In this document: positions 17,817 through 26,479 of the stretch, in pieces | Layout: every line of letters begins with the position of its first letter | Position numbering within the stretch: the stretch's first letter is position 1 | Assembly: GCA_963821755.1 (NCBI GenBank) | Contig: CAWGEX010000005.1 | Coordinates: forward strand, 558,001-622,000 | Length of the DNA: 64,000 nucleotides | Origin: Bog-473 sp963821755 | GTDB taxonomy: Bacteria; Actinomycetota; Acidimicrobiia; Acidimicrobiales; RAAP-2 | Direction: 5' to 3' | The notes under the pieces: generated by a model | Seen by the model: only the letters and a program-made list of their open reading frames with translations | The model's database searches: none | Told to the model about the DNA's origin: nothing | Program-made: the position numbers and the translations under genes

Positions 17817-18626
17817 TCACTGCCCGGTGAATCGGGGCTCTCGCTTCTCCTGGCTAGCCCGACCGTATTCCTTGAAGTCCTCGGAGCGACTCGAGACATC
17901 CATCGCCCAGGCCTCGTCGGCCAGGTGGCGGTCGATGTCAGACGTCAGGCCGCGGTGCAGCAGGAGCTTTGTCAGACCGACCGCCACGGTGGGAGCCGAA
18001 ACCAATCGTTCGACCAGATGGTGAGAAGCGGACTCGAGCTCGGCCGCGGCCACCGATCGGTGGACCAATCCCCAAGCGGCGGCGTCGGTACCCGTGACCT
18101 TCTCGCCCAGCATGAGCATTTCGCGGGCTCGGGCCACCCCGGCCAAGCGCGGGATGAGCCAGGTGGCACCACTGTCGGGGGTGAAACCGAACGTCGTGAA
18201 CGGTGCCCAGAGTCTCGCATCGTCCGCGACCACGGCGAAGTCCGACGCCAGGAGGAGGTCGAGACCGAGGCCGATGATCCACCCGCGAGCGGCGCAAACG
18301 ATCGGCGTCTGACAGGTGAGCATGGCCGGGATGAGTCGGTTGACGTGTCCGTTCATGCGCCGGTGAATCGAACCGACCCGAGGTCGGTCAGGCCCCGACG
18401 TTCTCTCGGCCAGATCGAATCCGGAGCAGAAATGATCTCCCGTCCCCTCGAGGTGGATGACCCTGACCGACTCGTCGCTGGCCGCCGCGTCCACCAGGTC
18501 GGTCAGCGCGTACACGATCGGATCGGTGAGGCTGTTGCGTCGTTCCGGACGGTTCAGGCGAATCCGCAGGACCGGTCCGTCATGCTCGACCACGATGCCG
18601 GGCGGTATTTCCGGATAGGGCTTCAC
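17817..18626 (-). CDS. Enoyl-CoA isomerase/hydratase, PaaG-like crotonase
   Basis: A 269-residue crotonase. The first Glu position is Asp (GLGLDLLLASD), the second is not Glu (APFTTFGF), but TPDSGATW supplies an Asp in the position used by PaaG-type isomerases, so double-bond isomerisation is more likely than hydration. The oxyanion strand is CSGFDLAE. The GTG start overlaps the stop of the upstream hot-dog dehydratase gene (GTGA), so the two are co-translated. It belongs to a minus-strand operon that probably begins at the amidohydrolase near 21233. Confidence 0.88.
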   Translation of the reverse strand: MKPYPEIPPGIVVEHDGPVLRIRLNRPERRNSLTDPIVYALTDLVDAAASDESVRVIHLEGTGDHFCSGFDLAERTSGPDRPRVGSIHRRMNGHVNRLIPAMLTCQTPIVCAARGWIIGLGLDLLLASDFAVVADDARLWAPFTTFGFTPDSGATWLIPRLAGVARAREMLMLGEKVTGTDAAAWGLVHRSVAAAELESASHHLVERLVSAPTVAVGLTKLLLHRGLTSDIDRHLADEAWAMDVSSRSEDFKEYGRASQEKREPRFTGQ

Positions 18627-19882
18627 CGCTTCTCCTCTGCCGCGAAGCGTGCGGCCAACGCATCAAGGGCGTCCTGGCACGTGGCCGCTCCGCCCGGAGG
18701 TTCTGGCAGCCTGACCTCGCCGTGCTCACGGGAAGGCAGCAAGATGGTGGCGTGGCCCGGCGTCGTCGTCTCGCCCCGTTGGTTCTCTCCCCAGAGGTCC
18801 AGATCGACCGCCGGGCGATTGTCGTCTGCCAGGTACTTTCGTGAAACCCGGCCATGCATCCAGTGGGTGTCGCCCACGTAGTTGAACTTTCGAAACTGGC
18901 AGTCGAGTTTCCACAGCCAGGCGTCGTCACCCATCCAGTCGGTGCACAGGTGGATCAGCCACGTCTCGCGCATGCGCCCGTAGTCGTAGCTGGCGGGATT
19001 GCCGGCCCGGTGTGCCCATTCGGGGTCCCAGTGCACCCGCTGCTGGACGTCGGGAATGTTCAAGTCGTCAGGCTTGAAGAAGCGCGGCATGCGCTGCAGC
19101 TGGTCGTAGCCGAGACGGAGGGCTTTGACGCCGTACAGGCCCATCCCCATCCCGGTGTGCCACACGACCATGTCGGTCACCCGCAAGGGACCCTTCACCA
19201 GCGACGCAATCTCGTCACCCTCATGGACGTCTTCCCACCACCGTGGATCCGCCCCTCGTCGTCGGGCCCGCTCGCCGGCGAGGGACTGCCCAATGGCCGC
19301 GATCTCGTCGTCGGTGTACGGGCGTATCTCGGTCTGGTCGTTCTTCTTGCGTTCGGCCGCCTTTTCCCGCTCGGCTCGGATCATGAGTCGGTACTGGCCC
19401 GACAGCACGGGACCATCGGCCGCGGCGAAGACCTCAGCTAGCCACTCGTGCACGGCCCGGCCGGCGAATTCACCGGTCTTGTCGTGCACGCCGACCAGCG
19501 CGTTGCGACGGGTCACCCGGGTTCCGGGGTGCAGCGGGTTCCACCACTCCCGGAACGAGCCCGAATAGAAAGCGTGGACGCCGCCGAGCGGGTCACCTTT
19601 CATTTTTGCCTTGGTCTCGCCCTCGAGCTGTGTCACTTCATCCTCGCCGATGAGGGTGTCCCCGCCGACCAGGTGCGGGGGGGCGATCGGGCCACCCCAC
19701 CGTGTTCCGGCGCCGTAGGACGGGTCGCACCAGAGGGGATTGTCGTCGCCGTAGGCCTCGGCGACGTGACGAAAGGCATCCTCATTGGGGCTGCGGTAGT
19801 GGGGAGGATTGGTATGCGGACGAGCAATCCCGATACGTTCCCGCAGGCGGGCAACGCCCTCGTCGGTGATCGCGTCAGGCAT
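18623..19882 (-). CDS. MaoC/FAS1-like acyl dehydratase (double hot-dog)
   Basis: A protein of about 419 residues. The N-terminal half has AFRHVAEAYGDDNPLWCDP followed by RWGGPIAPP, characteristic of the FAS1-like dehydratase/MaoC N-domain. The second half (WEDVHEGDEI, TDMVVWHTGMG, then VGDTHWMHGRV) is a second hot-dog domain. Such proteins hydrate or dehydrate 2-enoyl/3-hydroxyacyl-CoAs, often bulky ones. ATG 19882 is chosen over GTG 19888. It overlaps the downstream isomerase gene by 4 bases, giving a dehydratase-isomerase pair. The 124 bases between it and the amidohydrolase upstream hold no visible gene. Confidence 0.75.
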   Translation of the reverse strand: MPDAITDEGVARLRERIGIARPHTNPPHYRSPNEDAFRHVAEAYGDDNPLWCDPSYGAGTRWGGPIAPPHLVGGDTLIGEDEVTQLEGETKAKMKGDPLGGVHAFYSGSFREWWNPLHPGTRVTRRNALVGVHDKTGEFAGRAVHEWLAEVFAAADGPVLSGQYRLMIRAEREKAAERKKNDQTEIRPYTDDEIAAIGQSLAGERARRRGADPRWWEDVHEGDEIASLVKGPLRVTDMVVWHTGMGMGLYGVKALRLGYDQLQRMPRFFKPDDLNIPDVQQRVHWDPEWAHRAGNPASYDYGRMRETWLIHLCTDWMGDDAWLWKLDCQFRKFNYVGDTHWMHGRVSRKYLADDNRPAVDLDLWGENQRGETTTPGHATILLPSREHGEVRLPEPPGGAATCQDALDALAARFAAEEKR

Positions 19883-20012
19883 GGCCACGCGTGCTCTGGT
19901 CGATCATCGTTGTCGTCTCGGGCCGGTCGGTCCGCGGCGTGCGGGGCTTGCGGCTGGTCCGCATGGGACCACCGAGATCGTGAGCACGTCGAACAAGGTA
20001 GACGACCAGTGC

Positions 20013-21233
20013 CTACCGGGCGCCGGCCATCCCGGCGGCCCCAATCAACAGGGCCTGATTCGGCGAGTCGGGAAGCCCGTCGAGCGCTTGGGACAACTCG
20101 GCCACCGTCGGACCGTGCTGTGCGGCATATGGCGCCAGCGCATCGAGATCAAAATTGTAGAGGGCGGCAGCGTTTCCGGCCAGGATGTTTCGCATATCGG
20201 TCTCGGGTGTCCCATGGAAGATCTGGCGCAGGTGCTCTCGGGTGAAAGGGTACGTCCCCTCTTCGTGGGGGTAGTCGTTCCCCCACATGAACCGATCCGA
20301 ACCCAGCGTTGAGCGGGTGAGCGCATCGACAACTTTGGGTTGGCTGACGCCGATCCAACAGTTCCGGGCGAAGTACTCGCTGGGGAGCATGGGCAAAATG
20401 AGATCGCCGCTTAAGCGCAGCTCACCGGTTCTACCGCTGCTCAGCATCTTCATGGAAGAGTCGAGCTGTTCCAGCAGCGGCGGAACCCAGGCGCACCCGA
20501 GCTCGGTGATCACGAACTTCAGTCGCGGAAAGCGTTCGAAAATGCCCGACAGGAGAAACTGCACGAGCGGTCGCTGTGAATAGAACAGTGCCTCGCTGAT
20601 ATGCAGGAGGGGAGAAACCGGGAAGCGGCCGTAGTTGGGGCTGCCAGTGCCGCCGTGCACGTGCACCGGAAGCTGGAGATCCTCCAAGACCGCCCACAGC
20701 GGATCGAGCTCGGCGTCGTAGAGCGGATGGACCCAGTTCACGTCTGGAGCGGCGTTCGGGATCAGCACGCCTCCCCGGAGGTCGTGCTCATGAATCCACC
20801 GGACATCGGCGACGGCATCGTCCACGTCGTTGGTGAAGACCTGGCCAATGCCGGCGCGTCGAGCCGGGGCCTCGGCCACGTAGTCGGCCAACCAGCGGTT
20901 GTGGGCCTGAATGCCCGCGTGCCGCTGCCGGTACTCTTCGGGCTTCGGAGGCGCAGCGAAGAGCACGAAGTTCGGGAAGAACGGGGGGACCGTGTTCGGG
21001 AAGACCACCTCGGCCACGACGCCGTCCGCCTCTTGGTCAGTCCAACGCTCCGCGCTGTCCCAGTTCTTGGACCTCCGATCGTCCTTGAGGTCCTTGAAGG
21101 GATTCTTGTACTCCCCGCGCCACGCATCGAATTCTTCGATGAACTCGGGGTCGAGGTAGTTCCGGTACTGGGCGTGGCTGCCCCCCGCATGCGTGTCAGC
21201 CGAGATGATCGTGTAGCGGTCCGTTCCAGCCAT
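20013..21233 (-). CDS. Amidohydrolase-2 family protein (COG2159), second copy
   Basis: A 406-residue metal-dependent TIM-barrel protein. Motifs seen: ISADTHAGG at the N-terminal metal strand, LPVHVHGGTG with a central His, FVITELGCAWVP, and MWGNDYPHEEGTYPF with the C-terminal Asp. Members cleave or decarboxylate cyclic acids. A clean TAGGAGTGAGTC precedes ATG 21233. Operator site 5 lies about 19 bases upstream of the start and separates it from the divergent FadE pair. It shares only fold-level similarity with the amidohydrolase at 10624, implying different substrates. Confidence 0.88.
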   Translation of the reverse strand: MAGTDRYTIISADTHAGGSHAQYRNYLDPEFIEEFDAWRGEYKNPFKDLKDDRRSKNWDSAERWTDQEADGVVAEVVFPNTVPPFFPNFVLFAAPPKPEEYRQRHAGIQAHNRWLADYVAEAPARRAGIGQVFTNDVDDAVADVRWIHEHDLRGGVLIPNAAPDVNWVHPLYDAELDPLWAVLEDLQLPVHVHGGTGSPNYGRFPVSPLLHISEALFYSQRPLVQFLLSGIFERFPRLKFVITELGCAWVPPLLEQLDSSMKMLSSGRTGELRLSGDLILPMLPSEYFARNCWIGVSQPKVVDALTRSTLGSDRFMWGNDYPHEEGTYPFTREHLRQIFHGTPETDMRNILAGNAAALYNFDLDALAPYAAQHGPTVAELSQALDGLPDSPNQALLIGAAGMAGAR

Positions 21234-21251
21234 GACTCACTCCTAGGGTAT

Positions 21252-21267
21252 TGAATGAAATATACAA
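21252..21267 (-). promoter_or_regulatory. Cluster operator motif, site 5
   Basis: On the minus strand TTGTATATTTCATTCA; the left half is perfect and the right half weaker. It sits just upstream of the amidohydrolase start at 21233, and could also govern the divergent acyl-CoA dehydrogenase pair beginning at 21576. Confidence 0.55.
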
Positions 21268-21575
21268 CTTTTGTCGGTGCCGCAGAGCGCCGGTAGTGTT
21301 CTCGGCGGTTTCCAGGCTGCGGGGGACTGATGCCGCCGGCGCCGTCATTGCCGCATTGCCGGAGCGCTCCACCGGGCACGAGGCACCACGAGTTTCCGGG
21401 CGGTCGGCCAGGAGAGTGACCGCACGGCCGGATGAGAAGGAGCAACGGTGTCGAGCAGTAAAGGACCAGGAGCAACGGAGCTGATGGGCGGGTGCGCGCT
21501 TGCAAGGCACCACGTGGCCCGCGCCGTGGCACAGCTCGCTGGAGAGGTGCCGCCGCGCGAGGGCCGAGGTGGCGT
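21268..21575. other. Non-coding leader region between operator site 5 and the FadE pair
   Basis: About 308 bases without a supported gene. Short frames here show no recognisable domain. Probably the long leader and promoter of the plus-strand acyl-CoA dehydrogenase operon. Confidence 0.4.
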
Positions 21576-22595
21576 GTGACCTGGGTCGCCCTGACGGACG
21601 AGCAACGGATGCTGGCCGCGACGACGGCACAGATCGTTGCCGATCACCCCACCATCACCGATGCCGAGGTCGAACACCAACGTGGCACCGGTGAGTTGTG
21701 GGGTGCCTTGGTGGCGAATGGACTGGTCGCAATGGTCATCGCCGAGCAACCCGACGCCGACGATGATCCCACCCTCAATGCGGCGCTTGTGGTCGAACAG
21801 CTGGCTCGAGGTGTGTCCGCCGTGCCGTACCTGGGCACCGTGCTGGCGCTCGGGCTCCTCCACGCGGCGGAACCGCGTGGCGCTGAGATAACAGAGATTC
21901 TCGCCGGACGCCCGGGATGCGTCGTGGTGGACTCGACACTGTCGGGGTTGGCGCCACACGGCATCGCCGTCGACGTCGGACCGGGAGCGCTCGCCGTCGG
22001 GGCCGAAGGGGGCGTGGTGCGTACGGCGGCGCTCGGTGCCCACCTCGACGCACTCGATCCCTCGCGGCCGCTAGCGAACGCGGTCGGCGGGGGAACCGAG
22101 CTCGGTGCGATCTCGTCGGGAGCCGGGACGCGATGGCAGGCTCAAGCCCTGGCCTGGCTGTGTGCCGATCTGGTCGGGACGTGCACCGGCGCGCTGGAAG
22201 GGGCCGTCGCTCACGCCTGTGTCCGCGAGCAGTTCGGCCGACCGATCGGCTCCTTCCAGGCCGTCCAACAGCTCTGCGCGGACCAGCTCGTCACCGTGGA
22301 GGCGTGCCGATCCATCACCTGGCAGGCGGCTTGGGCCGCGGACGCATTGGAGCCGGCCGAGGCGCTGGTCCAGGCGCAGATGGCCAAGGCCTATTGCTCC
22401 GAAGCGGCACGGACGGTGTGTGAGGCGGCCATTCAGGTGTGGGGCGGTCTGGGCATGACGTGGGAATGCCCGGCCCACCGTTACCTGCGCCGCGCCTTGT
22501 TGGATCGTCAGCTCCTGGGCGATGAGCGCGTCCAACTGGGCGCGCTCGTCCATGAACGTCTGGTGATCGCGGCGACGAAGACGAAGGTGCGTTGA
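21576..22595 (+). CDS. Acyl-CoA dehydrogenase-like subunit (short, of a FadE pair)
   Basis: A 339-residue ACAD-fold protein, shorter than usual. It keeps the C-terminal helical domain (VREQFGRPIGSFQAVQQLCAD and AIQVWGGLGMTWECPAHRYLRRA) but the N-terminal and middle domains are reduced and lack the SEPGAGSD flavin motif. Small ACADs of this kind pair with a full-length neighbour to form heteromeric enzymes, as known for steroid side-chain dehydrogenases. The next ACAD starts at its stop codon (TGATG), supporting a 1:1 complex. GTG 21576 is the most plausible start; no strong ribosome-binding site is visible. Confidence 0.82.
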   Translation: MTWVALTDEQRMLAATTAQIVADHPTITDAEVEHQRGTGELWGALVANGLVAMVIAEQPDADDDPTLNAALVVEQLARGVSAVPYLGTVLALGLLHAAEPRGAEITEILAGRPGCVVVDSTLSGLAPHGIAVDVGPGALAVGAEGGVVRTAALGAHLDALDPSRPLANAVGGGTELGAISSGAGTRWQAQALAWLCADLVGTCTGALEGAVAHACVREQFGRPIGSFQAVQQLCADQLVTVEACRSITWQAAWAADALEPAEALVQAQMAKAYCSEAARTVCEAAIQVWGGLGMTWECPAHRYLRRALLDRQLLGDERVQLGALVHERLVIAATKTKVR

Positions 22596-23722
22596 TGGAT
22601 TTTCGCGACGATGCGGCCGAAGCGTCCTTTCGTCAGCAGTTCAGGTCCTGGCTGATCACCCACCTCCCCAGTGAACCGGCACCGCTCGGGGGGCCCGAGC
22701 GGGCCCGCTTCTGGCGCGCCTGGCACCGCGCGCTCTACGAGGGTGGATGGATGGGCTTGTCGTGGCCCGTCGAATACGGCGGGCGGGGCTTGTCGGCCAT
22801 GTACGAGGCCATCTTCAACGAGGAGATCGGCACCGCCGGTGGACCACCGGCGCCCCATGTCGGGTTCTTGGGCCGGGCCCTGCTCCACTTCGGTCTCGAC
22901 GACCAGCGACGGCGATTCCTTCCCCGCCTCCTCTCGGGCGAAGAGGTGTGGTGCCAGGGCTTCAGCGAACCTGGAGCCGGGTCGGACCTGGCGGCCTTGT
23001 CCACCCGGGCCAGCCTCGACGCTGACCACTATGTAGTCAACGGCCAGAAGGTCTGGACCAGCGACGCAGCCTGGGCCGACTGGTGCCTGCTGCTAGCCCG
23101 GACCGACTCGAACGCCTCGCGTCACGAAGGCATCTCGACGCTGATCGTCGATCTCCACCAGCCGGGCGTGGAGGTGCGTCCCATCGTCCAGGCCAACGGC
23201 GACTGCGAGTTCAACGAGGTCTTCTTCACCAATGCCGTCGTCCCCACCGATCAGATGGTCGGAGCCCCCGGTCAGGGGTGGGAGATCGCCATGGCCACGG
23301 TCGGCTACGAACGCGGGCCGGTCGATGTCGGGTTCACCTCTCGCTACGCCCGCCTGGTCGGCGAGCTCGAGGTCACGGCGCGCGCCGGCAACGTCGACCC
23401 CGCCCGGCAGCTGGACTGGGCCCGGGCCTATGTCCAGGTCGCCGTGCTGCGGGCGCACGTGATGCGCGACCTCTCGGCGAGAACCGAGGGTAAGGCCCCC
23501 GGCCCGGAAGGCTCACTCACCAAGCTGCTGGGTACCCGGACCGAGCAAATGCTGCATCATGTCGCCATGGACCTCGCCGCGCCGGCGCCTCTCGTGGGCA
23601 TCCAGCCCGACGTGCTGGCTGCGTACCTCTATTCGCGCGCCGCCTCGATTGCCGGTGGCACCAGCGAAGTGCAGCGCACCATCGTGGCCGAACACCTGCT
23701 TCATCTGCCGCGGTGGCGGTAG
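22595..23722 (+). CDS. Acyl-CoA dehydrogenase (large partner of a FadE pair)
   Basis: A 375-residue ACAD with the flavin/substrate motif WCQGFSEPGAGSDLA, QKVWTSDAAW and a C-terminal SIAGGTSEVQRTIVAEHLLHLPR. The base position filled by Glu in the ACAD at 12162 (IEGGT) is Ala here (IAGGT), so the catalytic base must come from elsewhere, perhaps from a different helix as in other FadE subfamilies. Start ATG 22595 overlaps the partner's stop. Likely oxidises a bulky acyl-CoA as an alpha/beta heteromer. Heads an operon with ECH, SDR and flavoprotein genes. Confidence 0.9.
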   Translation: MDFRDDAAEASFRQQFRSWLITHLPSEPAPLGGPERARFWRAWHRALYEGGWMGLSWPVEYGGRGLSAMYEAIFNEEIGTAGGPPAPHVGFLGRALLHFGLDDQRRRFLPRLLSGEEVWCQGFSEPGAGSDLAALSTRASLDADHYVVNGQKVWTSDAAWADWCLLLARTDSNASRHEGISTLIVDLHQPGVEVRPIVQANGDCEFNEVFFTNAVVPTDQMVGAPGQGWEIAMATVGYERGPVDVGFTSRYARLVGELEVTARAGNVDPARQLDWARAYVQVAVLRAHVMRDLSARTEGKAPGPEGSLTKLLGTRTEQMLHHVAMDLAAPAPLVGIQPDVLAAYLYSRAASIAGGTSEVQRTIVAEHLLHLPRWR

Positions 23723-23783
23723 GCGCTGATCCGCCGGAACCTCCACTCCGGTGCCACATGCTTTCGCGAAGGGAAGGAATGAG

Positions 23784-24563
23784 ATGACAGAAAAGGTTCA
23801 GCTCGAGGTGAGCGGTGCCGTCGCAGTGATCACCAACAACAATCCCGAAAAGCGCAACGCGTTCGACGACGACATGGACGCACGGCTCTTCGACATACTC
23901 AACGAACTCAAGGGGCGTCCTGATGTGCGCGCGGTGATCTGGCGAGGAGAGGGCAAGGCCTGGTCATCGGGGCGAGATGTGGCGGCGATCGGCAACCAGA
24001 CCACCCCGCTCAGCCATCATGAGCTCATGACCCGTGGCCATCGGGGCATTCTCCAGGTGTTCGACATCGATGCCCCGATCATCGTGGCCATTCAGGGATG
24101 GGCCATCGGCGGCTCGTTCCAGCGGGCATTGCTCTGTGACATCAGGATCGCCGCCGAAGGCTCACGCTTCATGTTGCCTGAGGTCGGCCACGGCGTCATT
24201 CCCGACACCGGTGGCGTGGGACGCTTGTACGAAATCTGCGGGAGCGGCGTGGTCAGCGACCTGGTCCTGACCGGGCGGGCCATGGGTGCCGAAGAAGCCT
24301 TGGGTCACGGCATCGTCTCGAGGGTTGTGGCGCCGGAGGCGCTCGACGACACGGCCTGGGAGATGGCCCGCAAGATCGCGGCCTCTCCGAAAGTCACGGT
24401 CAAGATGGCCCGACGTGTCCTCCAGCACCTGAGCGAGCCCGGTGTCCGGTCCTCCATGAACGATGAGTTGATCTATCAGACCTTCATCAACAAATCGTCT
24501 GATTTCGCCGAATTCAGGGCGGCCAACGCCGAAGGGCGCGAGCCCCACTACACAGGGAGTTGA
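23784..24563 (+). CDS. Enoyl-CoA hydratase/isomerase (crotonase) family protein
   Basis: A 259-residue crotonase: NPEKRNAFDDDM near the N-terminus, SSGRDVAAIG oxyanion strand, then GGSFQRALLCD (first Glu replaced by Gln) and LPEVGHGVIPDTGG (second Glu kept, plus a PaaG-like Asp). This residue set suits isomerase activity or a one-glutamate hydratase. ATG 23784 follows GGGAAGGAATGAG. Lies between the FadE pair and a 2,4-dienoyl-CoA-reductase-like SDR with short gaps, so a beta-oxidation step on an unsaturated acyl-CoA is plausible. Confidence 0.88.
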   Translation: MTEKVQLEVSGAVAVITNNNPEKRNAFDDDMDARLFDILNELKGRPDVRAVIWRGEGKAWSSGRDVAAIGNQTTPLSHHELMTRGHRGILQVFDIDAPIIVAIQGWAIGGSFQRALLCDIRIAAEGSRFMLPEVGHGVIPDTGGVGRLYEICGSGVVSDLVLTGRAMGAEEALGHGIVSRVVAPEALDDTAWEMARKIAASPKVTVKMARRVLQHLSEPGVRSSMNDELIYQTFINKSSDFAEFRAANAEGREPHYTGS

Positions 24564-24565
24564 AC

Positions 24566-25459
24566 ATGACCGAACAAAGAGGACTGCTCGAACCACCGCC
24601 CGTGGGGACGAGGGCGTTGCCCGACGGCACCTTTACCGGGACGTCGGTCTTCGTCACCGGTGGCGGCACCGGCCTTGGAAAGTCGATTGCGGCCGAATTC
24701 GCGCGACTGGGGGCGGACCTGGTCATCGCCAGCCGAAAGGCGGAGCACCTCGACGCCGGCCGGGAATCGGTGGAAGCACTGGGGGCGAGCGTTCTGGGGG
24801 TCACGTGCGACATCCGTGATGCAGACCAGGTCGGTCAGGCCTTCGAGGAGGCGACGGCAACCTTTGGCTTGCCCGACGTGTTGATCAACAACGCCGCGGC
24901 CAACTTCCCCGTGCCGGCAGAGGACATGTCACCGAATGCCTGGCGCACCGTCGTGGACATCACCCTCAATGGCACGTTCTTCTGCTCGCGTGAATTTGCC
25001 CGTCGGCACATCGAAGCGGGGACCGCCGGCTCGATCGTCAACGTGGGGGCCTCGTACGCCTGGACCGGCGGCCCGGGTTTTGCCCACTCGGCCGCAGCCA
25101 AGGCCGGGGTGAAGAACATGGTCGAGACGCTCGCCGTGGAGTGGGGGCCCTATGGGATCCAGGTCAACGGACTGGTCCCCGGGCTCTTCCCGCACGAGGA
25201 CATGACGGCCGACATCAAAGGCAACCTTGATCGAACGAACGAGAAGGACGCCTGCCAGCCGGCCCTGCGGGTTGGGCGCCTCCAAGAACTCGGGTGGGCC
25301 GCGACGTTCCTGGCCTCGCCATTCGCCCGTTTCATTTCCGGCCACACGCTGGTGGTCGACGGCGCAAACTGGCAGCGCCGGACGCTCACCAACGTCCCCG
25401 TCGTCACCGTGCGCGACCAGATGGGCCGCGGACCGTTCGACCCGAATCCCTCACGGTAA
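24566..25459 (+). CDS. SDR resembling 2,4-dienoyl-CoA reductase
   Basis: A 297-residue SDR with FVTGGGTGLGKS, ASRKAEHLD (Arg, NADPH-type), LINNAAANFPVPAEDMS and ETLAVEWGPYGIQVNGLVPG. The last two segments match peroxisomal and bacterial 2,4-dienoyl-CoA reductases. As in that branch the usual YxxxK tyrosine is absent (SAAAK). It would reduce a dienoyl-CoA formed by the upstream dehydrogenases, using NADPH. ATG 24566 has AGGGAG upstream; a TTG at 24560 is in frame. Co-directional with the ECH 2 bases upstream and the flavoprotein 20 bases downstream. Confidence 0.85.
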   Translation: MTEQRGLLEPPPVGTRALPDGTFTGTSVFVTGGGTGLGKSIAAEFARLGADLVIASRKAEHLDAGRESVEALGASVLGVTCDIRDADQVGQAFEEATATFGLPDVLINNAAANFPVPAEDMSPNAWRTVVDITLNGTFFCSREFARRHIEAGTAGSIVNVGASYAWTGGPGFAHSAAAKAGVKNMVETLAVEWGPYGIQVNGLVPGLFPHEDMTADIKGNLDRTNEKDACQPALRVGRLQELGWAATFLASPFARFISGHTLVVDGANWQRRTLTNVPVVTVRDQMGRGPFDPNPSR

Positions 25460-25479
25460 CGACGAGAGGACCGAATCGC

Positions 25480-26367
25480 ATGACTGACCGACCAGAATTC
25501 CACCTGTTCCTGCCGCAGATGCGCATGTCACCCGCGGCGCTCGTTGACCGGGCGCACGCGGCCGAGGCCGCCGGATTCGCCGGCGTGGCCCTCATGGACC
25601 ATCTGGCCCCGCCCCAGGCCCTGGATCAACCGATGTTCGAAGCGATGACCTTGGCGACATGGCTGGCCGCGCGTACCGAGCGCATCACCATTGGCCATCT
25701 CGTCCTGTGCGATTCATTTCGGCACCCGGCCGTGCTGGCCCGTCAGGCGGCCACCCTCGACCATCTCTCCGAAGGCCGCTTCGAGTTGGCGATCGGCTCG
25801 GGTTCGACCCCCGATGAACTGGTGACCTTCGGCATCAGCGACGCTAAGGGGGCGGAGAGAACGGCCCGACTCCGCGAGACGCTCGACATCATGACCCGGC
25901 TCTGGACGGGGGAGCCCGTGACCTATGACGGGGCGTTCTACCAGCTGGTCGAGGCCCGTCAACTGCCGAGGCCGACGCGTCCGATCCCGGTGATCATCGG
26001 CGGCACGGGACCGACCACGTTGGGGATCGTCCGGGATTTCGCCACGTGGTGGAACGTGCCGGCGCATCAAAGCGCTCGACTCGAAGAGCGTCGCTCGCTC
26101 GTTGGTTCCGCCCGGGTCTCGCTCCAACAGGTGGTGACGTTCGTTCCCGAGGGGAAGGACGGGCAAGACATCGTCGACACGGCCGAGCGGCGTTTCGGGT
26201 GGATGGGACAGATGGGAAGGGCGATCGGTTCGGGTCCCGAGCTGGTGGAGAACTTCGAGGGCCTCCGTCAACGTGGTGTGGCCCGCTTCTATGTCTGGTT
26301 CACCGACTTTGCCGATCCCGACACGCTGCGCGCCTTCGGCTCGGAGGTCATCGAAAGCGTCGGTTGA
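25480..26367 (+). CDS. LLM-class (luciferase-like) flavin-dependent oxidoreductase
   Basis: A 295-residue luciferase-fold protein: FHLFLPQMRMSPAALVDRA, GVALMDHLAPP, RITIGHLVLCDSFRHPAVLA, GRFELAIGSGSTPDE, and PIPVIIGGTGP. F420- or FMN-dependent; the sequence alone does not decide. ATG 25480 follows GAGAGGA. It ends the FadE-ECH-SDR operon, and operator site 6 follows. Only distantly similar to the LLM protein at 746, so the two probably perform different oxidations. Confidence 0.88.
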   Translation: MTDRPEFHLFLPQMRMSPAALVDRAHAAEAAGFAGVALMDHLAPPQALDQPMFEAMTLATWLAARTERITIGHLVLCDSFRHPAVLARQAATLDHLSEGRFELAIGSGSTPDELVTFGISDAKGAERTARLRETLDIMTRLWTGEPVTYDGAFYQLVEARQLPRPTRPIPVIIGGTGPTTLGIVRDFATWWNVPAHQSARLEERRSLVGSARVSLQQVVTFVPEGKDGQDIVDTAERRFGWMGQMGRAIGSGPELVENFEGLRQRGVARFYVWFTDFADPDTLRAFGSEVIESVG

Positions 26368-26409
26368 CCGGGCCGACGTTCCGGACGAAACGGGACGTCC
26401 TGGCCCGAA

Positions 26410-26425
26410 TGAATATAATGTACAG
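26410..26425 (-). promoter_or_regulatory. Cluster operator motif, site 6
   Basis: On the minus strand CTGTACATTATATTCA; on the plus strand it contains TATAAT. It lies 54 bases upstream of the GTG start of the binding-protein gene, and marks a second transcription unit inside the plus-strand run of genes. Confidence 0.55.
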
Positions 26426-26479
26426 TCGTCGGCCGAGCGACGCGCCGGCTGGCGCGGTGCCCGATCGAAAGGACTTCTC

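Noticed and set aside
16584..18881. A 765-codon open frame on the plus strand
   Set aside because: It lies antisense to the CoA transferase and isomerase genes, shows no domain, and reflects third-position GC bias of the real genes.
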